From NCBI GenBank assembly GCA_959607825.1, contig CAUHNW010000014.1, forward strand, positions 21,140 through 85,139: a DNA stretch of 64,000 nucleotides. Reading direction: 5' to 3'. A program made the translations under genes and the position numbers. This document shows, piece by piece, positions 34,939-42,835 of this stretch. Numbering within the stretch: the first letter of the stretch is position 1; each line of letters opens with the position of its first letter. The stretch comes from HGM13006 sp900757695. Lineage in GTDB: Bacteria; Bacillota; Clostridia; Oscillospirales; Oscillospiraceae. The notes beneath the pieces were generated by a model, which was given only the letters and a program-made list of their open reading frames with translations, had not been told where the DNA came from and made no database searches.

Positions 34939-37092
34939 ATGTCATGTACCAGGCGGTCGGCACGAGTCAGTGCCATTATCTGCTTTTTGTTAATGTTTTT
35001 TTCGGTGACCCGGTTTCAGGATTTTCTGGATCAGGAAGCGTGGGGACAGACCATGCTGCTGGTTTCATTGGGTGCGGCTTTTTTGGTGTTTCCCGGTGCT
35101 GCGGTAAAATGGGAGAAGGGCTGGGTACGCTGCATACTGATGATGCTGCTTATGGCGGCGGCGCCCTTTGTGATGCTCATCGCAGTTGAGCGCCTCAACG
35201 GGAACTTTATTACGGAATTTCTGATCCCCAAAGAGGACATCTGGGAGAACTATGTGGTCTACCTGCTGCTGTATATTGCCGTGTTTGCGGTCAGCGGCAG
35301 CGTGCGGGTCTCGGTGATGACAGTCAGCCCGGTGCTGCTGCTCTTTGGCATTGCCAATATGTATGTGAAGGAGTTCAAGGGCAGCCCGCTGGTGCCCATG
35401 GATTTTTCCAGCATCAAGACTGCGGGCAATGTGGCTGCGGGCTATACCTATGAAATTGGCTTTGAGATCGCCTTCGGGGTCTGCCTGACGGCCATGCTCA
35501 TGGCGATGGCATGCAGGCTTGCCATGCCGAAAAAAGGACGACCGGCCAGAATTGCCCTGCGGCTGCTGAGCCTTTTGGTGGTAGGGGGCCTTGCCTATAC
35601 CTTCTATTATACGGATACCGTGGCGGACTACGGCCTGAAGCCGGATTTCTTCAACCAGACCCGAGGCTATAAAAACCACGGGGCGGTGCTGGAATTTACC
35701 CTGAATACCAAATACTTAAAGCTTATGACACCCACGGGCTACGATGCCGGGCAGATTGAGGGGATCGTGGACAACAGCATTGCAGAAAATGGGACGCCCA
35801 ATATTCTGGAAACCGCTTTGGTGCGGCAGGGAATGGATGCACAGGAGGCTTCCGAAAAGACAAATGTTCCAACTGCGGTAGAGCAGGGGAAAACACCGAA
35901 CATCATTGTCATTATGAACGAGAGCTTCTCTGATCTGTCTGTGGTGGGGGATATCGAGACAAACGTGCCCTATATGCCCTATATCGACAGCATCAAGGAC
36001 GAGACCATTCAGGGCAATGTCTATGTTTCTACCATCGGAACGGGTACCTCCAATACAGAATATGAGTTTTTGACCGGGAATACCATGGCCTTTTTGCCTG
36101 CGGGCAGCAACGCCTATCAGCTCTATGTGCAGGAGCAGCAGCCTAGTCTGGTGTCTACCCTGATGTCGCAGGGGTTTTCGGCCAATGCGTTCCATCCTTA
36201 TTTTGAATCCAGCTGGAACCGGCCGCAGGTCTACGAGGATATGGGCTTTGAGGATTTTATCTCGGTGGAGGATCTGTTCGGGCAGGAGCTGGTGGATAAG
36301 TATGTAAACTCCGGCTACAGCTATAATCTCTATAAGCGGCTGCTGCGGCAGAAGTATCCCGGGGAAAAGATCCTGCTGCGCCGCTTTGTGTCGGATGCCT
36401 ATGACTTCAAAACCATTGAAAAAATGTATGAGGAAAAGGATCCTGACCAGCCCATGTTCCTGTTCAACGTTACCATGCAGAACCATTCCAGCTATAATCA
36501 GAAATATGACAACTTTGAGCAGGAGGTCTATCTGACCTCTACCAAGGGCGATTATCCCAAGACGGATCAATACCTCTCCCTGATTAAAAAGACGGATGAG
36601 GCCTTTGAGGAGCTGCTGAACTATTTCAAGACCGTGGATGAGCCTACCATTATTCTGATGTTTGGCGACCATCAGCCTTTTATTGAGGATAGCTTTTACT
36701 CCGAGGTCATGGGCCAGAGCATCAGCGAAATGGATGGGGAGACCCAGCAGAAGCGGTACATTACCCGTTTTATCCTCTGGGCCAACTACGATATCCCCAC
36801 AGGATGGGTGGACGAGATCAGCATGAACTATCTTGGCACCCTGCTGACGCAGGTCTCCGGGCTTCAGATGACGAAGTACAATCAGTATTTGGCGGGGCTT
36901 TACACCAAGCTTCCGGTGATCACCGCCATGGGCTGCCGGGATGCGCAGGGAGACTTTTTCCAGGCGGATGAAGAAAATCCACTGGAGTCGGAAATTACCG
37001 GCTACCGAAACGTGGCCTATAACAATCTGGCGGATCTTAAAAATCGAGCCACCAGTGTGTTCTATTTACAGGGCAGCGCCCCTGCTTCCTGA
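34939..37092 (+). CDS. LTA synthase-like sulfatase-family phosphoglycerol transferase
   Basis: 717 aa membrane enzyme of the LtaS/alkaline-phosphatase superfamily, expected to move glycerol-phosphate to a cell-surface polymer. Five or so N-terminal transmembrane helices (residues 5-220) precede the extracellular catalytic domain. That domain has MNESFSDL (metal Glu), GTGTSNTEYEFLTG (nucleophile Thr region), ANAFHPYF and MFGDHQPF (metal Asp/His). ATG 34939 has AAGGAG 10 bases upstream; a TTG two codons earlier would be too close. Monocistronic. Confidence 0.88.
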   Translation: MSCTRRSARVSAIICFLLMFFSVTRFQDFLDQEAWGQTMLLVSLGAAFLVFPGAAVKWEKGWVRCILMMLLMAAAPFVMLIAVERLNGNFITEFLIPKEDIWENYVVYLLLYIAVFAVSGSVRVSVMTVSPVLLLFGIANMYVKEFKGSPLVPMDFSSIKTAGNVAAGYTYEIGFEIAFGVCLTAMLMAMACRLAMPKKGRPARIALRLLSLLVVGGLAYTFYYTDTVADYGLKPDFFNQTRGYKNHGAVLEFTLNTKYLKLMTPTGYDAGQIEGIVDNSIAENGTPNILETALVRQGMDAQEASEKTNVPTAVEQGKTPNIIVIMNESFSDLSVVGDIETNVPYMPYIDSIKDETIQGNVYVSTIGTGTSNTEYEFLTGNTMAFLPAGSNAYQLYVQEQQPSLVSTLMSQGFSANAFHPYFESSWNRPQVYEDMGFEDFISVEDLFGQELVDKYVNSGYSYNLYKRLLRQKYPGEKILLRRFVSDAYDFKTIEKMYEEKDPDQPMFLFNVTMQNHSSYNQKYDNFEQEVYLTSTKGDYPKTDQYLSLIKKTDEAFEELLNYFKTVDEPTIILMFGDHQPFIEDSFYSEVMGQSISEMDGETQQKRYITRFILWANYDIPTGWVDEISMNYLGTLLTQVSGLQMTKYNQYLAGLYTKLPVITAMGCRDAQGDFFQADEENPLESEITGYRNVAYNNLADLKNRATSVFYLQGSAPAS

Positions 37093-37098
37093 ATTGCA

Positions 37099-37136
37099 AA
37101 CCATGCCGTAGGAGAATCTTGCGGCATGGTTTTTTC
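37099..37136 (+). terminator. Terminator of LtaS-like gene
   Basis: A 10-bp stem (37099-37108 with 37122-37131) and a T-run. Confidence 0.85.
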
Positions 37137-37223
37137 TTCGGTATCATGAAAAATGAAATGGGAATGGAATAAACGAAGCGAACTTGCGTCTTAGCAGATA
37201 GAAGTAAAAAGGGAGGTGTGGTT

Positions 37224-37781
37224 GTGGAAGATCGTGAAATTGTGCGGCTGTATCTCAGTCGAAATGAACAGGCCATATCGGCCAGCCGGAGCAAATATGG
37301 GGCATTCCTCTATGGGATTGCCATGAACATTCTGCGGCAGCCGGAGGATGCCGAGGAATGCGAAAGCGATACCTATTACAGTGCATGGCGTCACATTCCG
37401 CCGGATGAGCCATGGGCCCTGCGCAGCTATTTGGGGAAGATCACAAGGTATCTGTCCATTTCCCGGTATCGAATGCGCCATGCGGCAAAACGGGACTGCA
37501 ATATGGAGCGGATGCTGGATGAGCTGGAGCAGTGCATTCCAGATTCAAGTGATCCACAACAGGAGCTGGAGGCCAGAGAGGCGGGGAAATACATCAGTAC
37601 ATGGCTGGAGACACAGCGGAAGGAAAACAGGCTGCTGTTTATTCGCCGATACTGGTATGGAGATACGCTGGAGGAGCTGTCAAGCGCCTTTGGAATGCCG
37701 AAAGCACGGATCTCCCAGCGGCTCAGTCGCCTGCGGGGAAGGCTCAAGGCATATTTGGAGCAGCAGGGGGTGTCCCTATGA
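37224..37781 (+). CDS. Sigma-70 family (ECF-type) RNA polymerase sigma factor
   Basis: 185 aa. Region 2 is AFLYGIAMNILRQPEDAEECESDTYYSAWRHI with the acidic DAEE helix, followed by the LGKITRYLSISRYR helix. Region 4 is LLFIRRYWYGDTLEELSSAFGMPKARISQRLSRLRGRL, a clear HTH. GTG 37224 lies 7 bases after GGGAGG; the GTG at 37218 is too close. It overlaps the next gene in an ATGA, so the two form a sigma/partner pair. The target regulon is unknown. Confidence 0.88.
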   Translation: MEDREIVRLYLSRNEQAISASRSKYGAFLYGIAMNILRQPEDAEECESDTYYSAWRHIPPDEPWALRSYLGKITRYLSISRYRMRHAAKRDCNMERMLDELEQCIPDSSDPQQELEAREAGKYISTWLETQRKENRLLFIRRYWYGDTLEELSSAFGMPKARISQRLSRLRGRLKAYLEQQGVSL

Positions 37782-39163
37782 GTAGACGAGAGCAGGCAGA
37801 ACGGCTGCTGGATGCCATTGGTGAAATCCAGTATGAGCTGGTGGAGGCGGCGGCACAGCCACAGAGAAAGAAGAATAGAAGTCTTGGCGTCATTGCGGCG
37901 GTGATCCTGCTGGCGCTGCTGGTGCCTACGATACCGATAGCAGTAAACTTTCTTGTGGGCAGCGGCCATTCTGGAGCGGCCGAGAGCGGTGCGAACGTGC
38001 TTGGAAATGCGTATGCGGCCTATCAGGGGCCGGTGTTTCCGCTGACAGTGGTGGGAGAGATCGGGGACATTGCCGCATCACGTCAGGTTACGCTGGACTT
38101 TTCGGACTATACTGGCGATGGGTATGCCGATGGAAACAAGCTGGCAGTGATCGATGCCTACACGTTGCAGAACAGCGGAAGCACCGAACAAAGCCTGACC
38201 CTTCGGTATCCATACCAATCGGATGGCATGCGGGAAATGGCCGGAGAGGCACCGGAGATTCAGGTGGACGGCAGGCGGATTGAAAGCCGGCTGCTTGCAT
38301 CGCAAAACAAAACCCTCGGGACATCTTCGTGGGGGGACTACATCACGCTTATGGATGAAAATCCTGCTCCGTCCATCTCCCTGTCCGCAGACACCCCTGT
38401 GACGTTATATGAGTTTTCGGATATCCGGATTTCCGGTTCAGCGGGACAGCGATACCAAATGGAGCTTCAGCTGGATCCCACTGCGGACGGCGTATTTGTC
38501 TCCGGGCCCGATGGCGCAGAACGCACCGGCGAGGAGACTCGGCTCTATACCGGCACACAGCAGCAGGTGAGGGTCGCTGTGCTGCATGGGACGCTTGCAT
38601 CCCATGACCTGTTTGCATATGGAAATCGGGAGGAAACGGCACAGGCGCAGCTCCGCTCTGAGAAAACAACACTGGGAGAGGTTCTGAGGGAGATGATTCC
38701 GCAGGACATCACATGGCCCCAGAAAGACGGAGAAGCCCGGTGGCTGGAAACGACACTGATGTCCGGGCCGCTGGCATGGCTGTCCACAAAGGGGGATGGG
38801 CTTTTGTCGGTGTTCCTTTCTGAGCTGGAGGGGGAAAGCCGCATATTCTATCGGGAGTTTCAAGTGGTGGTTCCTGCCAATGGAAGCCTGCGGGTTTCCG
38901 TGCAGCAGATCAAGCATCCCAGCAAGACTCTGCAGGACGGCGCGGAGGCGCAGGAGGCCGGAGAGGGGGCAGACGGCTACGATGTGGTAACGACACTGGG
39001 GACACGGCTTCCCATCACCAAGCAGCAGGGCATTCTTACAAATTATGACGCTGTGGAGATCAAAGATCAAAACTTTGGCTTTGCACCGGAGCAGGGGATC
39101 ACGGAGATCACGCTGAAACCTGAAAAGCAGGAGTACTATATCAATGTGGTGAAAAAACAATAG
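37778..39163 (+). CDS. Single-pass membrane protein, putative anti-sigma partner
   Basis: 461 aa. The first 25 residues (RLLDAIGEIQYELVEAA) resemble the short cytoplasmic helix of membrane proteins paired with clostridial ECF-type sigma factors. One transmembrane helix lies at about residues 36-60. A large extracytoplasmic beta-rich domain follows (DIAASRQVTLDFSDY, SLTLRYPYQSDGM). Translational coupling to the sigma gene (ATGA overlap) supports an anti-sigma or sensor role, which is inference. Ligand unknown. Confidence 0.7.
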   Translation: MSRREQAERLLDAIGEIQYELVEAAAQPQRKKNRSLGVIAAVILLALLVPTIPIAVNFLVGSGHSGAAESGANVLGNAYAAYQGPVFPLTVVGEIGDIAASRQVTLDFSDYTGDGYADGNKLAVIDAYTLQNSGSTEQSLTLRYPYQSDGMREMAGEAPEIQVDGRRIESRLLASQNKTLGTSSWGDYITLMDENPAPSISLSADTPVTLYEFSDIRISGSAGQRYQMELQLDPTADGVFVSGPDGAERTGEETRLYTGTQQQVRVAVLHGTLASHDLFAYGNREETAQAQLRSEKTTLGEVLREMIPQDITWPQKDGEARWLETTLMSGPLAWLSTKGDGLLSVFLSELEGESRIFYREFQVVVPANGSLRVSVQQIKHPSKTLQDGAEAQEAGEGADGYDVVTTLGTRLPITKQQGILTNYDAVEIKDQNFGFAPEQGITEITLKPEKQEYYINVVKKQ

Positions 39164-39168
39164 GATCA

Positions 39169-39200
39169 GGGGGCGAAGAAAATACATCTTCGCCCCCTTT
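39169..39200 (+). terminator. Terminator of sigma/anti-sigma unit
   Basis: An 11-bp stem (39169-39179 with 39187-39197) ending in TTT, which already forms part of the next -35 (TTGACA). Confidence 0.75.
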
Positions 39201-39226
39201 GACAAACTGCCGTAAGGTGCTATAAT
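39199..39226 (+). promoter_or_regulatory. Promoter of YbaK-family gene
   Basis: TTGACA (39199-39204), 16-base spacer, TATAAT (39221-39226), abutting the upstream terminator. Confidence 0.75.
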
Positions 39227-39264
39227 GATGGGACATCAATCACAGGCAGGAGCGAACAAGCACA

Positions 39265-39747
39265 ATGAACAAGTCCAATAAAACCAATGCCATGCGTCTG
39301 ATGGATGCGGCAAAGATCCCCTATCGGGCGGTGGAATATGAATATGATGAAAGTGATCTGGGCGGTGAGCATGTGGCCGCCGTTACGGGTATGAACCCCG
39401 ATCAGGTATTTAAGACTCTGGTGGCCAGAGGCGACAAAAAGGGGATCCTTGTATTTTGCATACCCGTCAGCTGCACCCTGGATCTCAAAAAGGCGGCGCA
39501 TGCGGCCGGTGACAAGAAGGTGGAAATGATCCATATGAAAGAGCTGCTTGGTCTGACCGGCTATATCCGGGGCGGATGTAGCCCGGTGGGCATGAAGAAA
39601 AAGTATCCCACCTTTATGGACGAGACGGCAGCCCTCTATGATGAGATCGCCATTTCCGGCGGCGCCAGAGGGCTTCAGATGGTGCTGGATCCCCAGCAGC
39701 TCATGGAATATGCCGAAATCACGGCGGCAGATCTGGTGGAATATTGA
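39265..39747 (+). CDS. YbaK/EbsC-family aminoacyl-tRNA deacylase
   Basis: Trans-editing hydrolase, probably for Cys-tRNA(Pro), 160 aa. Typical features are NAMRLMDAAKIPYRAVEYEYDE, the substrate-site lysine region DQVFKTLVARGDKKG, and the late GGCSPVGMKKKYPTFMDE followed by ISGGARG. It has its own promoter and is followed 52 bases on by the TSCPD gene, possibly in one transcript. Confidence 0.92.
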   Translation: MNKSNKTNAMRLMDAAKIPYRAVEYEYDESDLGGEHVAAVTGMNPDQVFKTLVARGDKKGILVFCIPVSCTLDLKKAAHAAGDKKVEMIHMKELLGLTGYIRGGCSPVGMKKKYPTFMDETAALYDEIAISGGARGLQMVLDPQQLMEYAEITAADLVEY

Positions 39748-39799
39748 TTCTTTTGGCCGGATGTGATACCATAAGAAAAAAACAGGAGGTTATCATACC

Positions 39800-40045
39800 A
39801 TGGATCATGAATACAAGACAAAGGGCGTATGTTCCAGAAAAATCAATTTTTCCGTAGAGGACGGAAAGGTATGTAAGGTAAAGTTTGACGGCGGATGCAA
39901 CGGCAACGGCAAGGGCGTTGCGGCGCTGGTGGAGGGCATGGACGTAGCAGAGGCCATTCGCCGGATGGAGGGCATCAAGTGCGGCATGAAGAACACTTCC
40001 TGCCCGGATCAGCTGGCGCAGGCCCTGAAACAGACCCAGCAGTAA
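39800..40045 (+). CDS. TSCPD domain protein (TIGR03905 family)
   Basis: 81 aa. It matches a small family of unknown function with a GVCSRKINF start, CNGNGKGVAALVEG and the terminal GIKCGMKNTSCPDQLAQAL. The TSCPD motif also occurs at the C-terminus of some ribonucleotide reductases; a free-standing copy may bind metal through its cysteines (inference). The ATG follows AGGAGG. A terminator shared with the convergent lysR gene follows. Confidence 0.88.
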   Translation: MDHEYKTKGVCSRKINFSVEDGKVCKVKFDGGCNGNGKGVAALVEGMDVAEAIRRMEGIKCGMKNTSCPDQLAQALKQTQQ

Positions 40046-40050
40046 TCACA

Positions 40051-40098
40051 AAGAGACCTCACTGGATTGCTTCCTGACGGAAGGCAGTGAGGTCTCTT
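40051..40098. terminator. Bidirectional terminator between TSCPD gene and lysR
   Basis: A perfect 14-bp stem (40051-40064 with 40085-40098) with an inner CTTCC/GGAAG hairpin. Confidence 0.75.
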
Positions 40099-40099
40099 C

Positions 40100-40987
40100 T
40101 TATAGTTCCGGGCTGATGCTGATCGAACGTACAATGTCCATGAAGGTCTGCATGGGGCCGGTGATGAATTTATCCTTGTGCCATGTCAGGGCCATGCGCC
40201 GGGCAAAGTCAATGCCGGTGACAGGAAGCTCGGCCACCTCGCCCCGATGCAGTGCAGGCTGGGCAAGCTGATAAGGGAGAATGGCGATTCCCTCCCGGTG
40301 ACGGGCTGCCTCCAGCAGCACCAGGGAGCTGGCGGATTCCCACAGCGGACTGATGTGAAAACCAAGGCGCTGCATTTCACTTTCAAACTGATCCCGAACG
40401 CCTGCGCCCTTTTCCCGCAGCAGCAGCGGTGCTTCCGAGAGCTGCCGGGCAGTGATGGAACCTTCGGACAGCAGGGGATCATCCACCGCTGTCACAGCAA
40501 CCAGCCGATCCTCTGCGATCAGCTCCTGACAGAGATCCGGCTCGTGATCAAATTCCTCCATTACGGCAAGGTCGATGGAGGCGGTGCGCAGACGCCGCTT
40601 GAGCTCACTGCCCTTCCAGACATGAATGTGCACACTGGTGGAAGGGCAGGCGGCACGAAAGGCCGAGAGCCAGGGATGCACCAGCATCCCGGCGGTGAAA
40701 AACAGCCCGACTTCCAGAGACTGGGCCAGATTGCCCGCTTCCAGCTTGGCCTCCATTTCATTAAAGAGGCCAAGAATATTCTCTGCATACAGCATGAGCT
40801 CTTTTCCGGCCGGGGTTGGATAGAGCTTCCGATACAGGCGCTCAAAGAGCCGGACGCCATAGTGCTCCTCCATCTCATGGATGGCCTGAGATACCGAGGG
40901 CTGGGTCATAAAGAGCCTTTTGGCGGCGGCGGTCATGCTGCCGGATTTGTAGACCTCAAGAAATATTTTCAAATGTCGGGTGGTCAT
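40100..40987 (-). CDS. LysR-family transcriptional regulator
   Basis: 295 aa. The N-terminal winged HTH is TTRHLKIFLEVYKSGSMTAAAKRLFMTQPSVSQAIHEME (residues 2-40), and the effector-binding domain spans about 90-295. The ATG overlaps the stop of an upstream small gene (ATGA), so the two are translated together. It is transcribed away from the metQNI operon about 500 bases away. Whether it regulates that operon is unknown; no shared LysR box was identified. Confidence 0.9.
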   Translation of the reverse strand: MTTRHLKIFLEVYKSGSMTAAAKRLFMTQPSVSQAIHEMEEHYGVRLFERLYRKLYPTPAGKELMLYAENILGLFNEMEAKLEAGNLAQSLEVGLFFTAGMLVHPWLSAFRAACPSTSVHIHVWKGSELKRRLRTASIDLAVMEEFDHEPDLCQELIAEDRLVAVTAVDDPLLSEGSITARQLSEAPLLLREKGAGVRDQFESEMQRLGFHISPLWESASSLVLLEAARHREGIAILPYQLAQPALHRGEVAELPVTGIDFARRMALTWHKDKFITGPMQTFMDIVRSISISPEL

Positions 40988-41340
40988 GTGTGATTCCTCC
41001 CATTTTGGGCGGAAAAGCCCTGAAGAAATACCTTCTTGTCGTAGTTATAAAACCGAAGGGTACTGTCCTGATAGGTAAACTCCGTGTAGGAGTAGAGGAA
41101 ACGATGTCTTTGGGTGAATTGATCCAACCCATCCAGCGGCACAGTCAGCAGAACGTCACTGACAGTGCCGTCCGTTTTTGCCTGCAAAAGCGTCAGCGTA
41201 TTGCCCGAGAAGGCTGCACCCACCAGATTCTGATAGCTTTTTCCCAGCAGCGTTCCGGCACAGGTGGCATAGGAAAACAGCTGCCGATCGTCCAGCAGAC
41301 CGGTGGAATCGAGATTTTTCTTTACCTCGGATAAGCGCAT
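40984..41340 (-). CDS. Small protein of unknown function upstream of lysR
   Basis: 118 aa, soluble and beta-rich (LLGKSYQNLVGAAFSGN, LYSYTEFTYQD). No family recognised. ATG 41340 is 9 bases from GGGAG; an ATG three codons earlier abuts that site. It has a TTGCAC-17-TATAAT promoter and overlaps lysR by four bases, so it is probably a co-expressed partner. Confidence 0.65.
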   Translation of the reverse strand: MRLSEVKKNLDSTGLLDDRQLFSYATCAGTLLGKSYQNLVGAAFSGNTLTLLQAKTDGTVSDVLLTVPLDGLDQFTQRHRFLYSYTEFTYQDSTLRFYNYDKKVFLQGFSAQNGRNHT

Positions 41341-41364
41341 ACCAATCATCTCCCTATCGTTATC

Positions 41365-41393
41365 ATTATATCACAGCTGCTTCATGGGTGCAA
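41365..41393 (-). promoter_or_regulatory. Promoter of small gene and lysR
   Basis: On the minus strand TTGCAC (41393-41388), 17-base spacer, TATAAT (41370-41365). Confidence 0.7.
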
Positions 41394-41480
41394 ACCGGAA
41401 TGTGTGCTGTCACCATAGACAAAAATCCATCCGAGAAAGACATACATTTCCGCTATTATTTATAAAAAAGGAAATTCCTG

Positions 41481-41509
41481 TTGACATCGTGGGAATACAG
41501 GTTTATAAT
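41481..41509 (+). promoter_or_regulatory. metQNI leader promoter
   Basis: A fully consensus promoter: TTGACA (41481-41486), 17-base spacer, TATAAT (41504-41509). It gives a leader of about 330 bases before metQ, which holds the leader ORF, terminator and second short ORF. Confidence 0.88.
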
Positions 41510-41545
41510 ACGACCAACGATTCCAAAGGAAAGGAGAAAGCGACT

Positions 41546-41647
41546 ATGACGGTTGGCAGCAGAAACATGATGAACATGTTCCGGATGTGCATGGGCTCCA
41601 TGTGCATGTGCCGTTGCGCCAATTTTCATAAAATGCTTTCTCGCTAA
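41546..41647 (+). CDS. Met/Cys-rich leader peptide of metQNI
   Basis: 33 codons with a good ribosome site (AAAGGAGAAAG) and an ATG 37 bases after the promoter. Nine of 33 residues are Met and four are Cys, clustered in codons 8-24 (MMNMFRMCMGSMCMCRC). It lies ahead of an intrinsic terminator and of a methionine importer, so I read it as a regulatory leader that measures methionine (possibly cysteine) supply through ribosome stalling. The last codons (41635-41644) can pair with the terminator 5' arm. A free-standing metal-binding peptide is the alternative. Confidence 0.65.
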   Translation: MTVGSRNMMNMFRMCMGSMCMCRCANFHKMLSR

Positions 41648-41679
41648 TCGATACCGGCAAGGAGCCGGAGGTGTTTTCT

Positions 41680-41709
41680 GCGGGGAGCGATAGGCTTCCT
41701 GCTTTTTTT
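41680..41709 (+). terminator. Candidate attenuator terminator of metQNI
   Basis: A 9-bp stem (41680-41688 with 41694-41702, 5-base loop) is followed by TTTTTTT, 33 bases after the leader stop codon and 138 bases before metQ. Its 5' arm can instead pair with 41635-41640 plus 41642-41644 (nine pairs, two G-U, one bulge) as an antiterminator. A small CCGGC/GCCGG hairpin (41654-41668) lies between. Confidence 0.7.
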
Positions 41710-41728
41710 ATGACTGGAGGAATCGAAG

Positions 41729-41788
41729 ATGCAACATATTTTCTACTGGGTACGATGTACCCGCTGGAACGGACGAATGTGTCACTGA
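41729..41788 (+). CDS. Second short ORF in metQ leader
   Basis: Nineteen codons beginning at an ATG 8 bases after GGAGG, just downstream of the terminator. It contains two Trp, two Cys, and ends with RMCH. It would be translated only in read-through transcripts. There is no evidence beyond the ribosome site and its position; it may be chance. Confidence 0.3.
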   Translation: MQHIFYWVRCTRWNGRMCH

Positions 41789-41846
41789 CACTTTATATCA
41801 TAGATCAAATTTATCTCAAATGAAAACATAAAAGGAGACGTTCGTT

Positions 41847-42773
41847 ATGAAAAGCAAAAAGATCATTTCTCTGCTGCTGGCAGCCACCTGTGTATTTGGC
41901 CTGACCGCCTGCGGCAGCACCGAGAGCAGCACCGCCGCATCCACTGGCTCTGCCGCTGCTGAGACCTCTGCCGCTGAGGCAAAGACTGAGACCAAGGCTT
42001 CCGGCCTGCAGATCGCCATCCCCAACGACACCACCAACGAGGCTCGTGCCCTGCTGCTGCTGCAGGATCTGGGCTACATCAAGCTCAAGGACGGCGCCGG
42101 CATCACCGCCACCAAGGCTGACGTTGCCGAGAATCCTCTTGGCATTGAGTTCGTGGAGGCTGAGGCTGCACAGCTGCCCAACGTTCTTCAGGATGTGGAC
42201 TACGCCGTGATTAACTCCAACTATGCCATTGCTGCAAACATTGATCCCATGACGCAGGCACTGAAGATGGAGGGTTCCTCCTCTGCTTACTCCAACATCG
42301 TTGCTGTGAAAGAAGGCAATGAGGAGACCGATAAGACCAAGGCTCTGGTCGCTGCACTGGAGAGCCAGAAGGTTGCCGATTACATCACCGAGACCTATAA
42401 GGGCTCCGTGGTCAGCACCGTAGACAACCCCACCGATGGCTTTGACAGCTCCGTGGACTATGACGCCCTGAAGGGCCAGACCATTTCCGTGGCTGCTTCT
42501 CCCGCTCCCCACGCCGAGATCCTAAAGGTTGCACAGGAGATTCTGGCCGAGAAGGATATCACTCTGGATATTCAGGAGTATCAGGATTACGTCATCCCCA
42601 ACAACGTAGTAGAGCAGGGCGAGTGCGATGCAAACTACTTCCAGCATCAGCCCTATCTGGACGACTTCAATAACGAGAATGGCACGCACCTTGTTTCTGT
42701 GGCTGCCATTCACGTAGAGCCCATGGGCCTGTACGGCGGCAAGCAGACCACGCTGGACGCTCTGGAGCAGTAA
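41847..42773 (+). CDS. metQ: MetQ-type methionine-binding lipoprotein, circularly permuted
   Basis: Substrate-binding lipoprotein of the methionine importer. The signal ends in LTACG (Cys22), followed by a Ser/Ala/Thr tether to about residue 50. The order of halves is reversed from normal MetQ. Residues 53-190 (IAIPNDTTNEARALLLL, ENP, EAAQLPNVLQDVDYAVIN, YKGSVV) are the usual C-terminal half. A linker (193-210) follows, and then residues 211-308 (SVAASPAPHAEIL, DANYFQHQPYLDDFN, IHVEPMGLY, LDALEQ) are the usual N-terminal half. The break falls at the interlobe crossover, so the fold should survive. ATG follows AAAAGGAGAC. Confidence 0.9.
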   Translation: MKSKKIISLLLAATCVFGLTACGSTESSTAASTGSAAAETSAAEAKTETKASGLQIAIPNDTTNEARALLLLQDLGYIKLKDGAGITATKADVAENPLGIEFVEAEAAQLPNVLQDVDYAVINSNYAIAANIDPMTQALKMEGSSSAYSNIVAVKEGNEETDKTKALVAALESQKVADYITETYKGSVVSTVDNPTDGFDSSVDYDALKGQTISVAASPAPHAEILKVAQEILAEKDITLDIQEYQDYVIPNNVVEQGECDANYFQHQPYLDDFNNENGTHLVSVAAIHVEPMGLYGGKQTTLDALEQ

Positions 42774-42782
42774 GATAACCGA

Positions 42783-42813
42783 AAACGCCGGCTGAAACAT
42801 GCCGGCGTTTTTG
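42783..42813 (+). terminator. Intergenic terminator between metQ and metN
   Basis: A perfect 10-bp stem (42783-42792 with 42801-42810) and a T-run. Partial termination here would give more MetQ than MetN/MetI. Confidence 0.8.
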
Positions 42814-42835
42814 TGCTGAAAAAGGAGGCTATGAA

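Noticed and set aside
41510..41846. S-box (SAM) or Met T-box riboswitch in the metQ leader
   Set aside because: I see no GGTGGTACCGCG T-box element and no SAM-I core; the region instead has a short ORF and one terminator.
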